Counted from the first letter of the stretch, positions 1 through 10,659 are shown. The stretch: DNA of 64,000 bases from Prorocentrum cordatum (GCA_963575745.1 CAUYUJ010001412.1:1-64000); one strand, 5' to 3'. Numbers and translations: made by a program. The notes: generated from the sequence alone by a model not told the origin.

Positions 1-26
1 CTGTGGTGAACTTGGGTGGTTGTAAG
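1..26. repeat. Left terminal inverted repeat of element 1
   Basis: It begins CTGTGGTGAAC and ends GGTTGTAAG. Both words recur in inverted form at 13694-13728. Further copies of a GTAGTTGCAAGTACTTGC-like word follow at about 80-105 and match the subterminal repeats at the right end. Confidence 0.75.
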
Positions 27-575
27 ATTTAGCAGACTTAGCAAGTTGGTTTCGGAACTTACAAGTTGCGCTAACTGAACGCAAGTAGTTGCAAGTACTT
101 GCATGTTGACGTGCAGCCACTTCATTTTTAGCTCCCGAATTGTTTTTTTCCTATGAGCGATGCGCAAGGCGAGCGACACCTGCATTGGAAAGCAATGTTT
201 TTTTTGTGCGCTGCTGCGCATAAGCAAGCTGGTAGCAGCTCACGCGATGTCTCGCCACTTGAACATGGGAGGCACGATCGCGATTGATCCGCCTCCATGG
301 CGCCTGCATGCCTTGCAAGTCTTCGAACCTTGCCAACCAACCACAACGGACGTCCCACATCGCAAATGTCCACCATGCATTTTTCACAATTGCACGTGTG
401 CAAAGCGGACAGTTGCTTGCAGACGGCACGCCCGTATAGTGGTGGTGATTTTTCGGAAACTTGGCAAACGCCCCGCCATGGCAGTGCTGATGTCGGTCGT
501 GTGCACCAGCTGCAAGTCGTCGTCGGTTGGGTGCACGGTCAGCACGCCAAGCCGATCATCGTAGCGAGGGGTGTC

Positions 576-2714
576 TCAAATTGAAACCAGCGATACCATC
601 GTTCCGTTTACAGCAGCGTGAAACCAAACCTCCCCACACGCCTTGCCACCATTGGCAACGGAGAGCAGCACGATGTCTCGGGATTGGCATGTCGACAACG
701 TCGACACCCGAGCCGAAAGAGCCGTGGTCGCGCTGTCCCTGGGGAGGCGCTGGCCGAGCTTCTCCTCCAGGAAGGCGTGCATATTCTTAGGTGCCGCCCT
801 GGGACACACCAAGTGCGGCGAGAAGTCGAACACGTCGGTGCTGCGCGTATTTGCCAAATGCAGGCATGTGACCTCGGACAGCACACTCCTCTCAGAAGCT
901 GCCAACTGGCGCATATCATTGCAGAACCGCTTGGGCACCCTGTGCTTTCTCTCGTGCACAAAACACGACATGAGGCATCCGAACTTGATCAGGTGCCTTG
1001 GGAAATGGGCCAGCCAGTGAAACTTCGGCGTCATGTATTCCTGCCGCCCTGCTGCTTCACAAGCATCCAGAAACGCGTTCGTCTTGTTCCTGAGAGCGTC
1101 AGCAGACGCACGGGATGATGCTGCAGCTTCGATGCACCACACCAAATCACACAACCGAACAAAAGCGGTGCACTCCGCGCGTGCTACCCCTGCAGACAAT
1201 AGAACCGTCATCACATACGTATACATCATTGGCAGCAAAGTCAATGCCCCACTCGCCTGGCACTTAAACGCGTTCGCCTTGCCGTTGGAAGTATCGCGGC
1301 CCTTCTGAAAAAGCTTAGCCAAGTTATCAGCGCTGCCGTGCGCGACGGGCAGTGACCACATCTTGATGTATTCCTCGAAACGTGAGTATACGTTGGACAA
1401 CCCATTATTCTTACAACCTGCAAGAAAGAGATGCGTCGAAATGTTAAAAACACCTCGAATAAAGAATGCGTGCATCCAGTCGTGGCAATACTGGTCAACA
1501 GGTAAGATAATGCGATCCAGCTGTGGATCGAGCAGCATGTTCTGCTCATTATGGTTGAAACCGAACGCTTGCTCGCGGATCCTGGGGCCACACTCGTCAT
1601 CCTCGCATGCCCCTTCCAATCCCCCACCCCTTTCATCATCTTCCCACCCTTCATCATCCTATAGGTCATTCTCCCTCCTTTGAGTTTGCAAGCCCCCCGC
1701 AGGCCTTGAAATTGGCGTTGGTGTCCGTCGCGTGGAATACAGCCAGTCGCCGCGCGCTCCCCCTGATGTCACCATTCGTCGCAAAATCGATGTCACCCTC
1801 ACGCATGACGTCTGCTCTCAGCAGGGCCACCCCATCTTCGTCGACCAGGGAGCTGTCCATCGCAATTGCACTGCGGCAAAGCATGCAGCATTTGGTACCT
1901 GCATCTCCTTTAATCAGCCAAACCAACTTCTGGGCACCGCCGTCCTGCAGAACCATCCCAAGTTTGCAATATAACCTGACTCCAGGCTCCAATGAAACGC
2001 CCGTTGTGTGCAGCGAGCATTCCGACCTACAAACCATGTCTGTTATAAGCATGTTGAATGCCTGTGCAACGCCTGCATCTATATCGGATACACGTTTTGA
2101 CCTCAGGGCACCTACGCAGAACCACGCATCCTCTTGCGACAACACTGCTGGCCCCAAAACGATACGTAGAACATCCACACCTTCCTTGAATTGTCTGGGG
2201 ATAATTGGCTGCCTGGTGTTACCTCGTCAGAATAAAATATCAGCGACCACGGTCGCTCGAAAGAGCACGGCCTCGCCGCCAAAGTCTTTTGAATGAGGGC
2301 CCGCCAGTTGCTGCATTGGTTGTGCGCCACGTACAACATCGCAGGGAGATTGGCAACAGGAAACTTAATCTCTGAATCCTCGGCAGAGCAAGTGATCTCA
2401 CGGAACAAGGTACCATGAGGAGTCGGTTGGTTCATGACCGAATCTCTAGCATCATGGATATCCTTCCGTGATGCTGAGAAGGGTTCCCACGTGACCTCGT
2501 CCAAGATTGCAGCCAGTGCAGCAGCAGATACATGCGGACATTTCCTCCTCAATGATTCTATCTTCTGGTACTTGTCAGGTTTGGGCACCATGCGCAGCGC
2601 AACCGCGAGCCCGCCCTCGAGCCATATACGGCAACTGCGCGCATGGGGGTTGGCGCGACGATGGCGCATGGAAGCGCATGCGTTTGCATAGGAAAAATGG
2701 GGGGCCTGAAACAT
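576..2714 (-). pseudogene. Transposase-like gene of element 1, frame-broken
   Basis: Three consecutive minus-strand segments (2714-2112, 2178-1666, 1619-576) make one protein of about 700 residues. The first holds a RPWSLIFYSDEVTPG motif. The second holds VWLIKGDAGTKCCMLC, with a Cys-X2-Cys pair. The third holds DQYCHDWMHAFF followed by a Cys/His-containing domain. This order is one I remember from dinoflagellate transposase-like proteins and loosely resembles the KGDxG..C..C block of CACTA TNP2 transposases. Segments 1 and 2 are joined by a one-base shift at a TTTT/GGGG run near 2160. Segments 2 and 3 are separated by about 50 bp of low-complexity sequence near 1620-1670 that could be a short intron or an insertion. 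Catalytic residues were not assigned. It probably moves, or once moved, element 1. Confidence 0.6.
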
Positions 2715-3545
2715 ATGCGACTCATCATTTGAAAAGAATGCTTACACCACGGGCGAAGTCACCGTTGCAGTCACCTGCACGCACCACTTCATCGAGCACA
2801 TCAAGGATTGCCTGGCAACAGCGTGCGCATGGCATGCACAATCACCTGCGCCTCTGAACGCATGTCCTGCAATCGGGCGCGCGTGCTTGCACGCATCTGT
2901 GAATGCAGAGATCCTGCAGTTTCAACTGAGTGCGCTCATGCAATCAAAACTGCAATCAATATTGCAGAGGGCGCATGCGTGCTGCCTGAATTGCACATGC
3001 AGTCATAACTGCATCGGCTGTTCATGCGCCCGCCCCCCCCCAACCTCACCTCGCCCATGCTTCCCCACATGTGCCCCACTGCCCCATGCACCCCCCCCTT
3101 CCCCCTTTCCCTCCACCCCCCCCATGCGTCCCCCCGTCTGAGAACGGACCCCTTCCGCCGATCACATCCCCTGAGCGCGTGACCATGGCGCGCCGCGATG
3201 TGCAATCACACAAACAACATTGCTGCCGCAGCTGCAAGCCCGAAGGCCGCGCCACGGGCGCGATTGCAAGGGGTGCTGCAGCGATGGGCGGAACGTGCGC
3301 TGCATGCGCAAATGCCGACACGTAAACACGCGGAGAGACGCGCCCAGGTGCGCAGGCAAGGCAAATGGCATGCGATACATTGTTTTCTCATATGTACGCT
3401 AGCGGTGATCGGTTCGCAAAGCTCCGAAGGAACAAGATGCGAGCAATGACGCACAACCCATACTCTATACTCATATAGTGCATTTATAGAGACCCGTCAG
3501 CTCACGCATCCAATCAGCGCTGATGCTCGACCTATCTGACATATA
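2715..3545. other. Intergenic stretch in element 1, no gene seen
   Basis: No convincing coding sequence. The stretch is rich in GCATGC and TGCA palindromic words (2640-3010) and has a C-rich run at about 3030-3140. Open frames here are short and of low complexity. Confidence 0.5.
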
Positions 3546-5093
3546 TCAAGCGTTCTTCTTGCTCCTCCACATCTCGCTTGCCGACCTGTATGCATCCTTT
3601 GCATAGTCGAGCGCCTGCTTCTCGGTGCGGCCGTTTGCCTTGGCCCACTTGAGCGCCCGCCCGCACCACCTGGAAGCGACCGCATTCTGCGTGCACTGGC
3701 CGTCGCACGGTTCAAAAACGATCTTGAAGGCACCGCCCTTGGACGCCCACGACGCTGCAGCGGGCTTCTTCAGGGCGGGCGCAACACCCGTTGCAGCAGC
3801 GGGCCTCTTCTTGGCCGCCGCTGGCTTCTTTGCAACATTCGTTGCAGCAGCGGGCCTCTCCTTGGCTTTGCGTTTGCCCTTCGTCACCAAAGCGTCGAAC
3901 GCCTGCTTCTCGCACGCCTCCTGCGCGACGCGATCCGCAGCCAACGCTGCGCCAGCAGCAGTGGGCGCTGCGTCGCCCGCCGCAGGAGCTGCGTCACCAC
4001 CAACAGGGGCTGCTTCGCCGTCGCCGAGTGGAAGTGCTGTGACCTTGGGCTCTGCAGCCCGAGCTGCATCTGCGGCTGGGGCCGCGCCTGCAATGATGCT
4101 CTTGCCTGGCTTGAACGACGCGGCCGGCACGTGAGCAGAGCTAGCGCCCGATTGCCCTGCAGTGTACAAACCATGGATCTGAGCGGCCAGTTTATTCAAG
4201 CCAGAGTTGCCGTCCCAGCTCGAGTGCCGACCACCGTGCCGATCCTGCTGAAGCGGGGTAAAGCCAGACGACTGCCAAAAGCCAGCCCGCTCTCTCCTGA
4301 GCAATATGTTGTTGTCGCGCAGCGGGATGTGCTTGCCTAGGAAGGTGCGCAAGTCGATGACCTTCTCGACGGGCGGGTGGTCATCACCATAAGCAGCCGT
4401 ACGCAAAGATGCGGGCAAATCCGCAGGACGCTCGGGATACGTCGTGAGTGTCGACTTTGTGAATGGGGCCGATGTGTTTTTCATGTGGCCCACCAAATCG
4501 CGAAAGCTGTTGTAGATGCTCTGGTAGCTAGGCCAAGACTTGGTGTTCCCATGCTCGCACCAAATCAATGCTACCATTGCCCATTTCAAGCACTTATCGT
4601 GCGCTGGCTGTAAGATTCCCAAACGATGCAACCGCGTTGCAAGGATTGCCATTTTCTTGGTCTCCGACGCTCTGTAGCCCTCCAGGACCATCCAATCCTT
4701 GCCCGTCAGGTAGTTGTATATGTGGGAAAGCGTCTGATCCCCAACATCGCTGATGCTACTTGGGACCGCTGCAGCGATGTTGGCGACCTTGATATCGACT
4801 GCCGCCAGCACTGCACGCTTCACGGAGGCTACCGTGCACTTCTTTTCAATCAACTCGGTGAGGACGATGGCATCTGGCGCTGAAAGCGCTGTGAGTGACT
4901 GTATGCGAGTGCACAGGGATGCAGACAAGTTTTTCTGCAGCTCCTCGCTGTCGGGGCGCTTCGCCAACAAGTCCGAAAAGTCAGAAACGTCGCGCGCTAT
5001 GTCCTCGATACTGACCATGTCGGACTGCGCGCGGTGCACCCTGAACCCCTGCAGCACCTGCAGCCCCTCGAGGCTTGATCCGAACACGGCCAT
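3546..5093 (-). CDS. Cargo protein of element 1, 515 aa, dinoflagellate-type family
   Basis: An intact 515-residue frame starting with ATG at 5093. Residues 1-270 look globular and helical, with YLTGKDWMVLEG near 128 and YPERPADLP followed by AYGDDHPP near 222-240. I recall the same pairing in many uncharacterised dinoflagellate proteins. Residues about 320-420 are Ala/Pro/Gly-rich linker. Residues about 415-450 carry KKPAAAKKRPAAA-type repeats, resembling histone-H1-like or nuclear-targeting tails. The last 53 residues form a charged module with two CxxxC-type cysteines ending in SASEMWRSKKNA. No known enzyme motif is visible. It is probably nuclear and may bind DNA; this is inferred from the basic tail only. 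Confidence 0.7.
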   Translation of the reverse strand: MAVFGSSLEGLQVLQGFRVHRAQSDMVSIEDIARDVSDFSDLLAKRPDSEELQKNLSASLCTRIQSLTALSAPDAIVLTELIEKKCTVASVKRAVLAAVDIKVANIAAAVPSSISDVGDQTLSHIYNYLTGKDWMVLEGYRASETKKMAILATRLHRLGILQPAHDKCLKWAMVALIWCEHGNTKSWPSYQSIYNSFRDLVGHMKNTSAPFTKSTLTTYPERPADLPASLRTAAYGDDHPPVEKVIDLRTFLGKHIPLRDNNILLRRERAGFWQSSGFTPLQQDRHGGRHSSWDGNSGLNKLAAQIHGLYTAGQSGASSAHVPAASFKPGKSIIAGAAPAADAARAAEPKVTALPLGDGEAAPVGGDAAPAAGDAAPTAAGAALAADRVAQEACEKQAFDALVTKGKRKAKERPAAATNVAKKPAAAKKRPAAATGVAPALKKPAAASWASKGGAFKIVFEPCDGQCTQNAVASRWCGRALKWAKANGRTEKQALDYAKDAYRSASEMWRSKKNA

Positions 5094-5424
5094 GGAATGC
5101 CGATCGCACTTGACAAAGGGAAAACATGAACGACTACATGGGTCGTCACAACTTGCGCAGGGCGCATCGCATGCGTGACAAAGTGAAAATGGTAATGCGT
5201 AGATGGGAAAACATCATGATGTCGGTTTAAGGCATCAATCTCATGTGCGTGCCAAGCCGATTGGTTTCATGGATGCGTTTCCGTTCGGGGGGCTTGCGGG
5301 TCAGACTCGCAACTGAACCTGGTGGCGGTGGAAGGCAACATTTGTCTAACGCAGAAGCGCGCGGCTGGAACTCCGCGCTCGCTTGGCAAGATCACTCGGC
5401 AAGATCCGCCTCATCGATCCTCCT

Positions 5425-5590
5425 CCGCATTCTCCCCCTCCTCCCCCTCCTCCTCCTCCCCCTCACCCACCCTCCTCACCCCCCTCCCCCCCGCCCTAGC
5501 CGTGCTGCTTCTCCTCCTGGTCCTCCTCTCCCTCCTCCTCCTCCTCCTCCTCCTCCTCCTCCTCCTCCTCCTCCTCCTCTTTCTCATCAT
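5425..5590. repeat. (CCT/CTC)n microsatellite
   Basis: Interrupted then pure CTC/CCT triplets, purest at 5535-5580, in the noncoding stretch between the 515-aa gene and the next one (5094-5752). I see no gene in that stretch. Open frames across it encode only Arg/Glu or Pro/Leu runs. Confidence 0.85.
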
Positions 5591-5672
5591 CATTATCCTC
5601 CTAGAAAGACGGCGCTCCGCCCGGTGCGGAACGCGCCCACCTCACAGCGCGATGACCTTCCCGTGCGCCGCG

Positions 5673-5833
5673 CACAGGCACGACGTGCTCACGAGGTCGG
5701 CACAGGCACGACGTGCTCACGAGGCCCACCTGGCTGCACAGGCACGACGTGCTCACGAGGTCGGCGCAGTCATGACCTCTGGGATATCATATGAAGGCGA
5801 CGAGGTCGGCGCAGTCATGACCTCTGGGATATC
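5673..5833. repeat. Two nested tandem repeats overlapping a gene end
   Basis: A word beginning CACAGGCACGACGTGCTCACG occurs three times (5673, 5701, 5737). Next to it a 32-bp word ending CTCTGGGATATC occurs twice, 45 bp apart (5757 and 5802). The 45-bp duplication lies in the coding end of the 124-aa protein and duplicates 15 residues in frame. Confidence 0.8.
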
Positions 5834-6127
5834 TTGAAGGCGCTGCAGCCGACCGAGCGACGTCGGCTTCGACTGCGTGGCGCATGAGCGCGAGCCAGTC
5901 CACAGGCGCCGCACATCGACGAAGACCTGCTTCGCGTACTTGTTCTGCTCCGACTTGTTGGCCACACCCTCGACGAAGCGCTTGAGGCCGAGGGCCATCT
6001 CCTTCCATTCGTTGCGACTCTTCGTGAGGTCGCGGATCTTGGCCTTCATCTGCTCCTTCTCGCTCGGCCGCAGCGCCCGCGGCACACGCGGCGGCGCCGC
6101 CGCGTCAGCCCGCACCTTCGGCGCCAT
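5753..6127 (-). CDS. Small cargo protein or exon, 124 aa
   Basis: It starts ATG GCG CCG AAG at 6127. The Ala/Pro-rich N-terminus leads into a charged helical segment (residues about 20-75, EKEQMKAKIRDLTKSRNEWKEM onward) that could form a coiled coil. The C-terminus is two copies of DIPEVMTAPTS-type sequence made by the 45-bp duplication. It could be a separate small gene or the 3' exon of a gene whose earlier exons lie at 7065-9150, since all share strand and spacing. No function recognised. Confidence 0.45.
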   Translation of the reverse strand: MAPKVRADAAAPPRVPRALRPSEKEQMKAKIRDLTKSRNEWKEMALGLKRFVEGVANKSEQNKYAKQVFVDVRRLWTGSRSCATQSKPTSLGRLQRLQDIPEVMTAPTSSPSYDIPEVMTAPTS

Positions 6128-6245
6128 CGCGAAGGAGGCGCGAGGAGCTCAAGCGAGCGCGAGAAGGCGCGATGAGTGCGCGCTGACACTTTGAACAAAC
6201 CAGCTACACTACATCCCCACATGCCCCTCCCCATCCCCACCCCGC

Positions 6246-6381
6246 GGGCGCGAATGCAGTAGACTGCAGCCCTTGCCGTCGGGCGCGAATGCAGTAGACT
6301 GCGGCCATTGCCGTCGGGCGCTAATGCAGTAGACTGCAGACACTGCCGTCGGGCGCGAACGCAGTGGACTGCAGCCCTCGG
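6246..6381. repeat. 35-bp tandem repeat with internal palindrome, 4 copies
   Basis: Units start at 6246, 6281, 6316 and 6351, exactly 35 bp apart. Each contains TGCAGTAGACTGCA or a close variant, a 14-bp near-palindrome. Noncoding. Confidence 0.85.
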
Positions 6382-6745
6382 GCGGTCACAGGGAAGCAAT
6401 GGGCAGCAACATGATGCGCAATCTCAGGAACATCTGGCGAATCGGAGAGCAGCGGGAGGCGATGCAACAAGCGTTGTCACGAGAATGAGGACTGCATCGG
6501 AGGGCGATGCAGTATGTGGCGGAGGGAGTGAGGGCGGCTGGAGACAAGGCGCGCGAGGCGGAGGGAGGTGTGGTTCACAGATCCACGAGCGGTCGATCAT
6601 CCCGCTGGGATCGCGCGCGGCCTCCTATAGGCCACGCGAATGTGTGGCAACCGCGCAGGCGGCAGCGCGTCATGGCGCCTGCCTCAGAGCCTGCGATCAG
6701 CCAAATCTATCTCTTATGCTCTGCACGAGCCTGGACGCATAACAA

Positions 6746-6940
6746 CACTTGAAAGTGTGAATACACTTTGAAGTGCGGAGGCGACGTCACTTCAAAGTGC
6801 GATCACACTTCGAAGCGCATAACCTGTTACTTCAAAGTGTGAATACAATTTGAAGTGAGGTGTCATCGCGCTTCAAAGTGTGATCACACTTCCAAGTGAG
6901 GCCGACTACACACTTCACAATGTGATCACACTTTGAAGTG
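6746..6940. repeat. Array of five regularly spaced 30-bp palindromes
   Basis: Five palindromic units at 6746-6775, 6788-6817, 6828-6857, 6869-6898 and 6911-6940. Start-to-start spacings are 42, 40, 41 and 42 bp. Each unit is the half-site CACTTCAAAGTGTGA followed by its reverse complement, with a few substitutions. Each half-site holds a smaller palindrome of its own (CACTTCAAAGTG-like). The separators of 10-12 bp are unrelated to one another. The array is noncoding, in the gap between two cargo genes (6128-7064). It could be a binding array for a dimeric protein of the element. Confidence 0.85.
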
Positions 6941-7064
6941 GCGTGGGCGCAGTCGCCGTGGTTCACCCACGGCCATTGTCAGCTGCGAAGCCGACGTGCC
7001 TCATAGCAGCGCCCCCATCACCTCAGAGAGGAACGAGAGCGCCTCGGAGACGCCCACCAGCTTC

Positions 7065-7728
7065 TCAAAGTGGAAATCTGCCCGACTTGGGCTTGTCCTT
7101 GCCCTTGCCCTTGCCCTGGCCCTTCGAGTCGAAGCGCTCGCGGGCCTCGGCCAAGATGCGCTCGACCGTGTCGTAGTCGGCACTCTTGTAGGCCTCGATG
7201 GCCTTCTCGCCCTGGTCGGCGAACCAGCCGCTGCCCTTCTGGATCTCGCCACTGGCCATGGCCGCGATCACTGCGTCCCACCCTGCCCAGTCCTCGGCGG
7301 CGTACTTGTCCGCCGAGCGCATGAGCCTCGCCGACCAGCCGCCGCGCACCTGCTCGCCGCCGACGGCGCCCTTGTTGTAGCGGTGGTCCATCGGCGTGGG
7401 CGCCGCGGGCGGCGGCGGGAGCGGCGGCGCGAGCACCGAGGGCGGTGGCGTCGATGGCGGCTTCGGCTGCTTCTTCGCAGCAGGCCACGCCCTGATGATG
7501 CCGCCCCCTGCAGCCGCCGCTGCATCAGGCGCAGCCGCAGGCGCAAGCGCTGCCGCAGCTGCGGCCTGCTCGTCGAGCATCTTCTCGAGAAACTCGGCGT
7601 AGTGCACGACCTCGAGGAAGTGCAGCGGCTCATCCGTGAGGCCCTCGGGCGACTCCTCCTCCTCCTCCTCATCATCATCCCCTTCATCGCCCTCCTCCTC
7701 ATCCTCCTCCTCGTCCTCCTTCCCTTAC
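7065..7728 (-). CDS. Acidic cargo protein or exon, about 220 aa
   Basis: The frame is open from a TAA near 7728 to the stop at 7065 and has no good ATG at its start, so it is probably an exon with an acceptor near 7725. It opens with an Asp/Glu run, then SPEGLTDEPLHFLEVV and a helical segment. An Ala/Pro-rich linker follows, then EDWAGWDAVIAAMASGEI, an aromatic patch I recall from dinoflagellate proteins next to RNA- or DNA-binding tails. It ends in a Gly-Lys repeat (KGQGKGKGKDKPKSG). A role in nucleic-acid binding is plausible from the tail only. Confidence 0.45.
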
Positions 7729-7849
7729 AGCTCCCCATCCCTTCTTTGGCCGCCCGAGATTCGGTTTGGCGGCCCCCCCCCCCCTCTTCGGTTTGACGGT
7801 TGCCCCCCCCCCCGCCCCTCTTTGTCGCCAGCCCTCCGCCGAGCCAGCG

Positions 7850-8057
7850 TGCGTTTGTGATCCCACTGCCCCCTTTTCCCGCGGGCGGAAGGCCGTCGCG
7901 CGTGGAAAAACACACCGAACGCGCCAGAACGCGATCTCACAAAATACGAAAAACAACGTGTTGTTTGCATGGCCCGTTTTGGTCGGCAATGGTATGTTTT
8001 TCCACGCGCGACGGCCTCCCGCCCGTGGGAAAGGGGGCAGCGGGGTCACAAACGCAT
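7850..8057. repeat. Foldback or MITE-like inverted repeat
   Basis: The arm 7850-7916 (beginning TGCGTTTGTGA) is repeated in inverted orientation at 7991-8057. It is close to identical over about 67 bp, including GGCCGTCGCGCGTGGAAAAA. The loop is about 74 bp. No clear target duplication beside the arms. It lies in the noncoding stretch 7729-8227, which also holds C-runs near 7780-7815 and a GAG-rich run at 8155-8205. Confidence 0.75.
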
Positions 8058-8227
8058 CTGCCCTGAAGCAGGAAGGGGAGAGGAGGGAGGAAAGACAAGG
8101 GCATGAGGAGGGAGGAGGAAGCTGGACGAGGCTGAAGGAAAAAAGATGAAGAGGGGAGGCATGAGAAAGAGGAGGAGGAGGAGGAGGAGGCGGAGGAGTA
8201 GGAGGGGGGGCGATAGCCCATCGAGCC

Positions 8228-9150
8228 CTATATGGGCCCAGTCGTCCCCATGGGCCGTCGTAGGCCAACCGCTGTTGCAGGCGCACTGCAAAATTCAATC
8301 TCCCCCACCCCTTCCCCCGCCCGCCCCCTGGCCTTGACGAGCTCGGTCGGCCACGTCGTATGGTCGCCGATCCCGCTGGCGTACACGCAGCCGTCGGGGT
8401 AGTACAAGATCGAACCCACGTCCAACGTGCTGGAGACCACCCAGCGCGAGAAGGTGTGCTCCTCGTCCGCATGCACAATGTACACCAAGAAGAGCTCGCT
8501 GCTGTTGGCCCCGTCGAGCGCGCCAGGCTCCTGCCGATAGATCGGCGATCCGTTCACGTAACCCACCTTGTAGTGCACGCCCTGCAGGTACTGCACCAGG
8601 CCGTCGTTGGCGTCCTCGTTGCTGCCCTGCAGCCTCCTGAACGCGAGGCTGTCCGCGAACTTGGCCACGCGCTCGCCCTTGCGCGCCTCCGTTGCGGTGA
8701 GCAGCATCTGGAAGTCCATGCTGCGCGGCCGCGACGGCTTGGCACGCTTGGCCGTCTTGGCGTCGCCCTCGGCGGAGGCCGACCAAAAAAAGAAACAATC
8801 CGGTTGGTTGGGGCGCGCAAGCCCCCTCCACGAGGCCCATCGGGGCCTCATTTTGCAGTGGGAGCTGCAGCGATGGCGCGCCCAGCGCGCCACCGTCTGT
8901 GCAATCCACGCTCGCGCTGCCTCGTCGTGGGCCGCGATCGGCGCACGACGGATCAGCGTGAGCTTGGCGAAGACGGGCGGGTTGATAAATTTTACCGCGT
9001 GTAATCTCCTGGGCGTCGCCCTGCTGGCCAGCATCAGCTGCCGGTGGCGCTGGCCCAGCCAGGAGCTCGCGCGCAGCCGACATGGCGTCGAGCGCCCGAG
9101 CGCGGGGCCGCGCCTGAAGCCCTCGAGGGGCTCGCGGGGGCCTCGGCAGG
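8228..9150 (-). CDS. Cargo gene with NGSPIYRQ-type domain, exon boundaries uncertain
   Basis: The best-supported coding part is about 8790-8330: a lead-in with KTAKRAKPSRPRS, then a helical block, then YVNGSPIYRQ followed by ELFLVYIV and RWVVSSTLDVGS. I recall the order of a Tyr/Asn-Gly ligand-like strand, a leading hydrophobic strand and a Trp-rich strand from many dinoflagellate proteins, there written NGRPVYRQ...GWWFG. An Ala-rich segment starting MSAARELLAG around 9085 in another frame could be exon 1, with an intron near 8800-9000 (T-rich near 8790). Positions 9160-9445 show no gene. Function unknown. Confidence 0.45.
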
Positions 9151-9445
9151 CCCGCGGCGCCGCAGGCTGGCGCAGCTATAGCCGCGAAAGGCTGGAGCAC
9201 AAACGGCAATGCGGCGAGGGTGCACTCAAGGAGGAGGTGGAGGTGCTGCAAGCAAATGAATGGCCAAGCTTGGCAAACATGCGGTGAGCGCATCTGACAC
9301 TGCAAATGTCGAGCAACGTATCGCTGAAGACAGGCATGCGCAAAACAACGGAGCAACGCTGCATGCCTCTATGCATTTTATTTATACGCGAACAATTGCT
9401 GGTACGCACTGGCAGGTGCCGGTGTGAAACATTGGCCGCGTGATC

Positions 9446-10129
9446 CTAACAATCGCGACTTGGAGCATCTGCACGGTCACGTGCATCACTATCGTTGACC
9501 TCGTGATCACTCTTGTCCTGCAGCGCGCTGGCGTCCTCATCCTCATCGTCGGCACCGCCCCTCTTGTAATGCGACCTCTTTGATGTGACGGTGGCGGTCG
9601 TGACGCCGTGCGCGAAGATGTATTGCACGAGCGTGCAGATGGAGTCGTCGGAAGCGTTGACCCACATGTGGTCGGTGCTCCTGACTGGGAGCAGCATCTT
9701 GACCGATGGGAAGGACGCGTCGCCGACTGAGGGCAATTCGACGTCCATCACAATGGGCGGCCCCTCTCTCTGGGCCCTGATCTCTCGGCGTGATTTACGC
9801 TTTGGCTTGGGCCTCCGCTTCGGACTGCTCCTCTGAGCAAAGAGGCGCCGCGGGGGGTTGCGCATAGGTGCAGCATCTTCACGAAGGAGGTCGTTCCTCG
9901 CAGCAAGAAGTGCTTTGTACCCAGGAGCGTTGGCGAGAGATGGCCTGGCCGTAGACTTGGGGCATTCCTCCCCAGAGCAGAGCAACAAAGATTTGATCAA
10001 ACTGGAATCGCATGGGTGCACCATGGCGCACACGTCGTCGCTGCATGTCTGAACAGCCCTGGGGGCCCACATGCGATCGCCAACATTGACCTCAAGCCTC
10101 CAAGCAACCGAACATTCCAGCGTGGACAT
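9446..10129 (-). CDS. Cargo protein of element 1, 227 aa
   Basis: An intact frame from ATG at 10129. The N-terminal 60 residues are Cys-containing (CSDDVCAMVHPC and CSGEEC). A very basic middle follows (SSPKRRPKPKRKSRREIRAQR, about residues 105-128), which is a strong nuclear localisation candidate. A hydrophobic C-terminal domain contains STDHMWVNASDD. The tail is acidic. I do not recognise the family. It lies between the NGSPIYRQ-type gene and the TGA-interrupted gene on the same strand. Confidence 0.5.
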   Translation of the reverse strand: MSTLECSVAWRLEVNVGDRMWAPRAVQTCSDDVCAMVHPCDSSLIKSLLLCSGEECPKSTARPSLANAPGYKALLAARNDLLREDAAPMRNPPRRLFAQRSSPKRRPKPKRKSRREIRAQREGPPIVMDVELPSVGDASFPSVKMLLPVRSTDHMWVNASDDSICTLVQYIFAHGVTTATVTSKRSHYKRGGADDEDEDASALQDKSDHEVNDSDARDRADAPSRDC

Positions 10130-10659
10130 GCGCCACGGCCCACGAACACAACGCGCGCAGCGCTCGAGACAACACGCCTGGCAAGCGGGCCATCAATGGA
10201 CGGTGCGCGTGGCACGCGCATGAGGAGTCGGACGCGCGAAAGCGAGGATGGCATGATCAAGACAGATGTTGAGAGGGGAGAGAGTGACGGAACAACGCAT
10301 TGATCGAGATGGAGAGATATGGAAAGACGGAGAGACATTAGAGTTGCAGGTGTAACGTTGAGCATGTGTGTTTTCGCATATCCCTTGTTATGGCTCCACC
10401 CGCGCCTCTCCCGCAAACGACAGCATGCATGAGTGCTGCGGAGAGGGGTCGGTGGTATGCCCTTGCAACACAACTGGGCGATATCTCAAATGTGATAGCG
10501 TTGCATGTGTATGCCGCGCGCGTCGCATGGCGCTTTTAACCTGCGCCATTCGCACACCGTGCGGGACGCGTTGCGCTGCAGCGCAATCAAACAGAGAGCG
10601 AATGGTGGTCGCACTAAATCGATGGAATTGGCAGCTGCCCGTCGCCATTTGGGGAAGGC
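10130..10659. other. Intergenic stretch in element 1, nothing recognised
   Basis: About 530 bp between two minus-strand genes. No RNA gene, repeat array or coding signal that I can support. Confidence 0.4.

Noticed and set aside
5322-5837. Plus-strand Leu-rich ORF
   Set aside because: Caused by the CTC microsatellite and the CACAGGCACGACG repeats.
6746-6940. CRISPR array
   Set aside because: Regular repeats with variable separators, but the separators are only 10-12 bp, the repeats are full palindromes with mismatches, there are no cas genes, and the DNA is eukaryotic.
6788-6940. Bacterial CRP/FNR-like operator (TGTGATCACA centre)
   Set aside because: Coincidental centre of a palindrome in a eukaryotic transposon; no bacterial context.
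7268-7915. Arg-rich 215-aa ORF on the minus strand
   Set aside because: A shadow frame of the acidic cargo exon, and it crosses one arm of the foldback.
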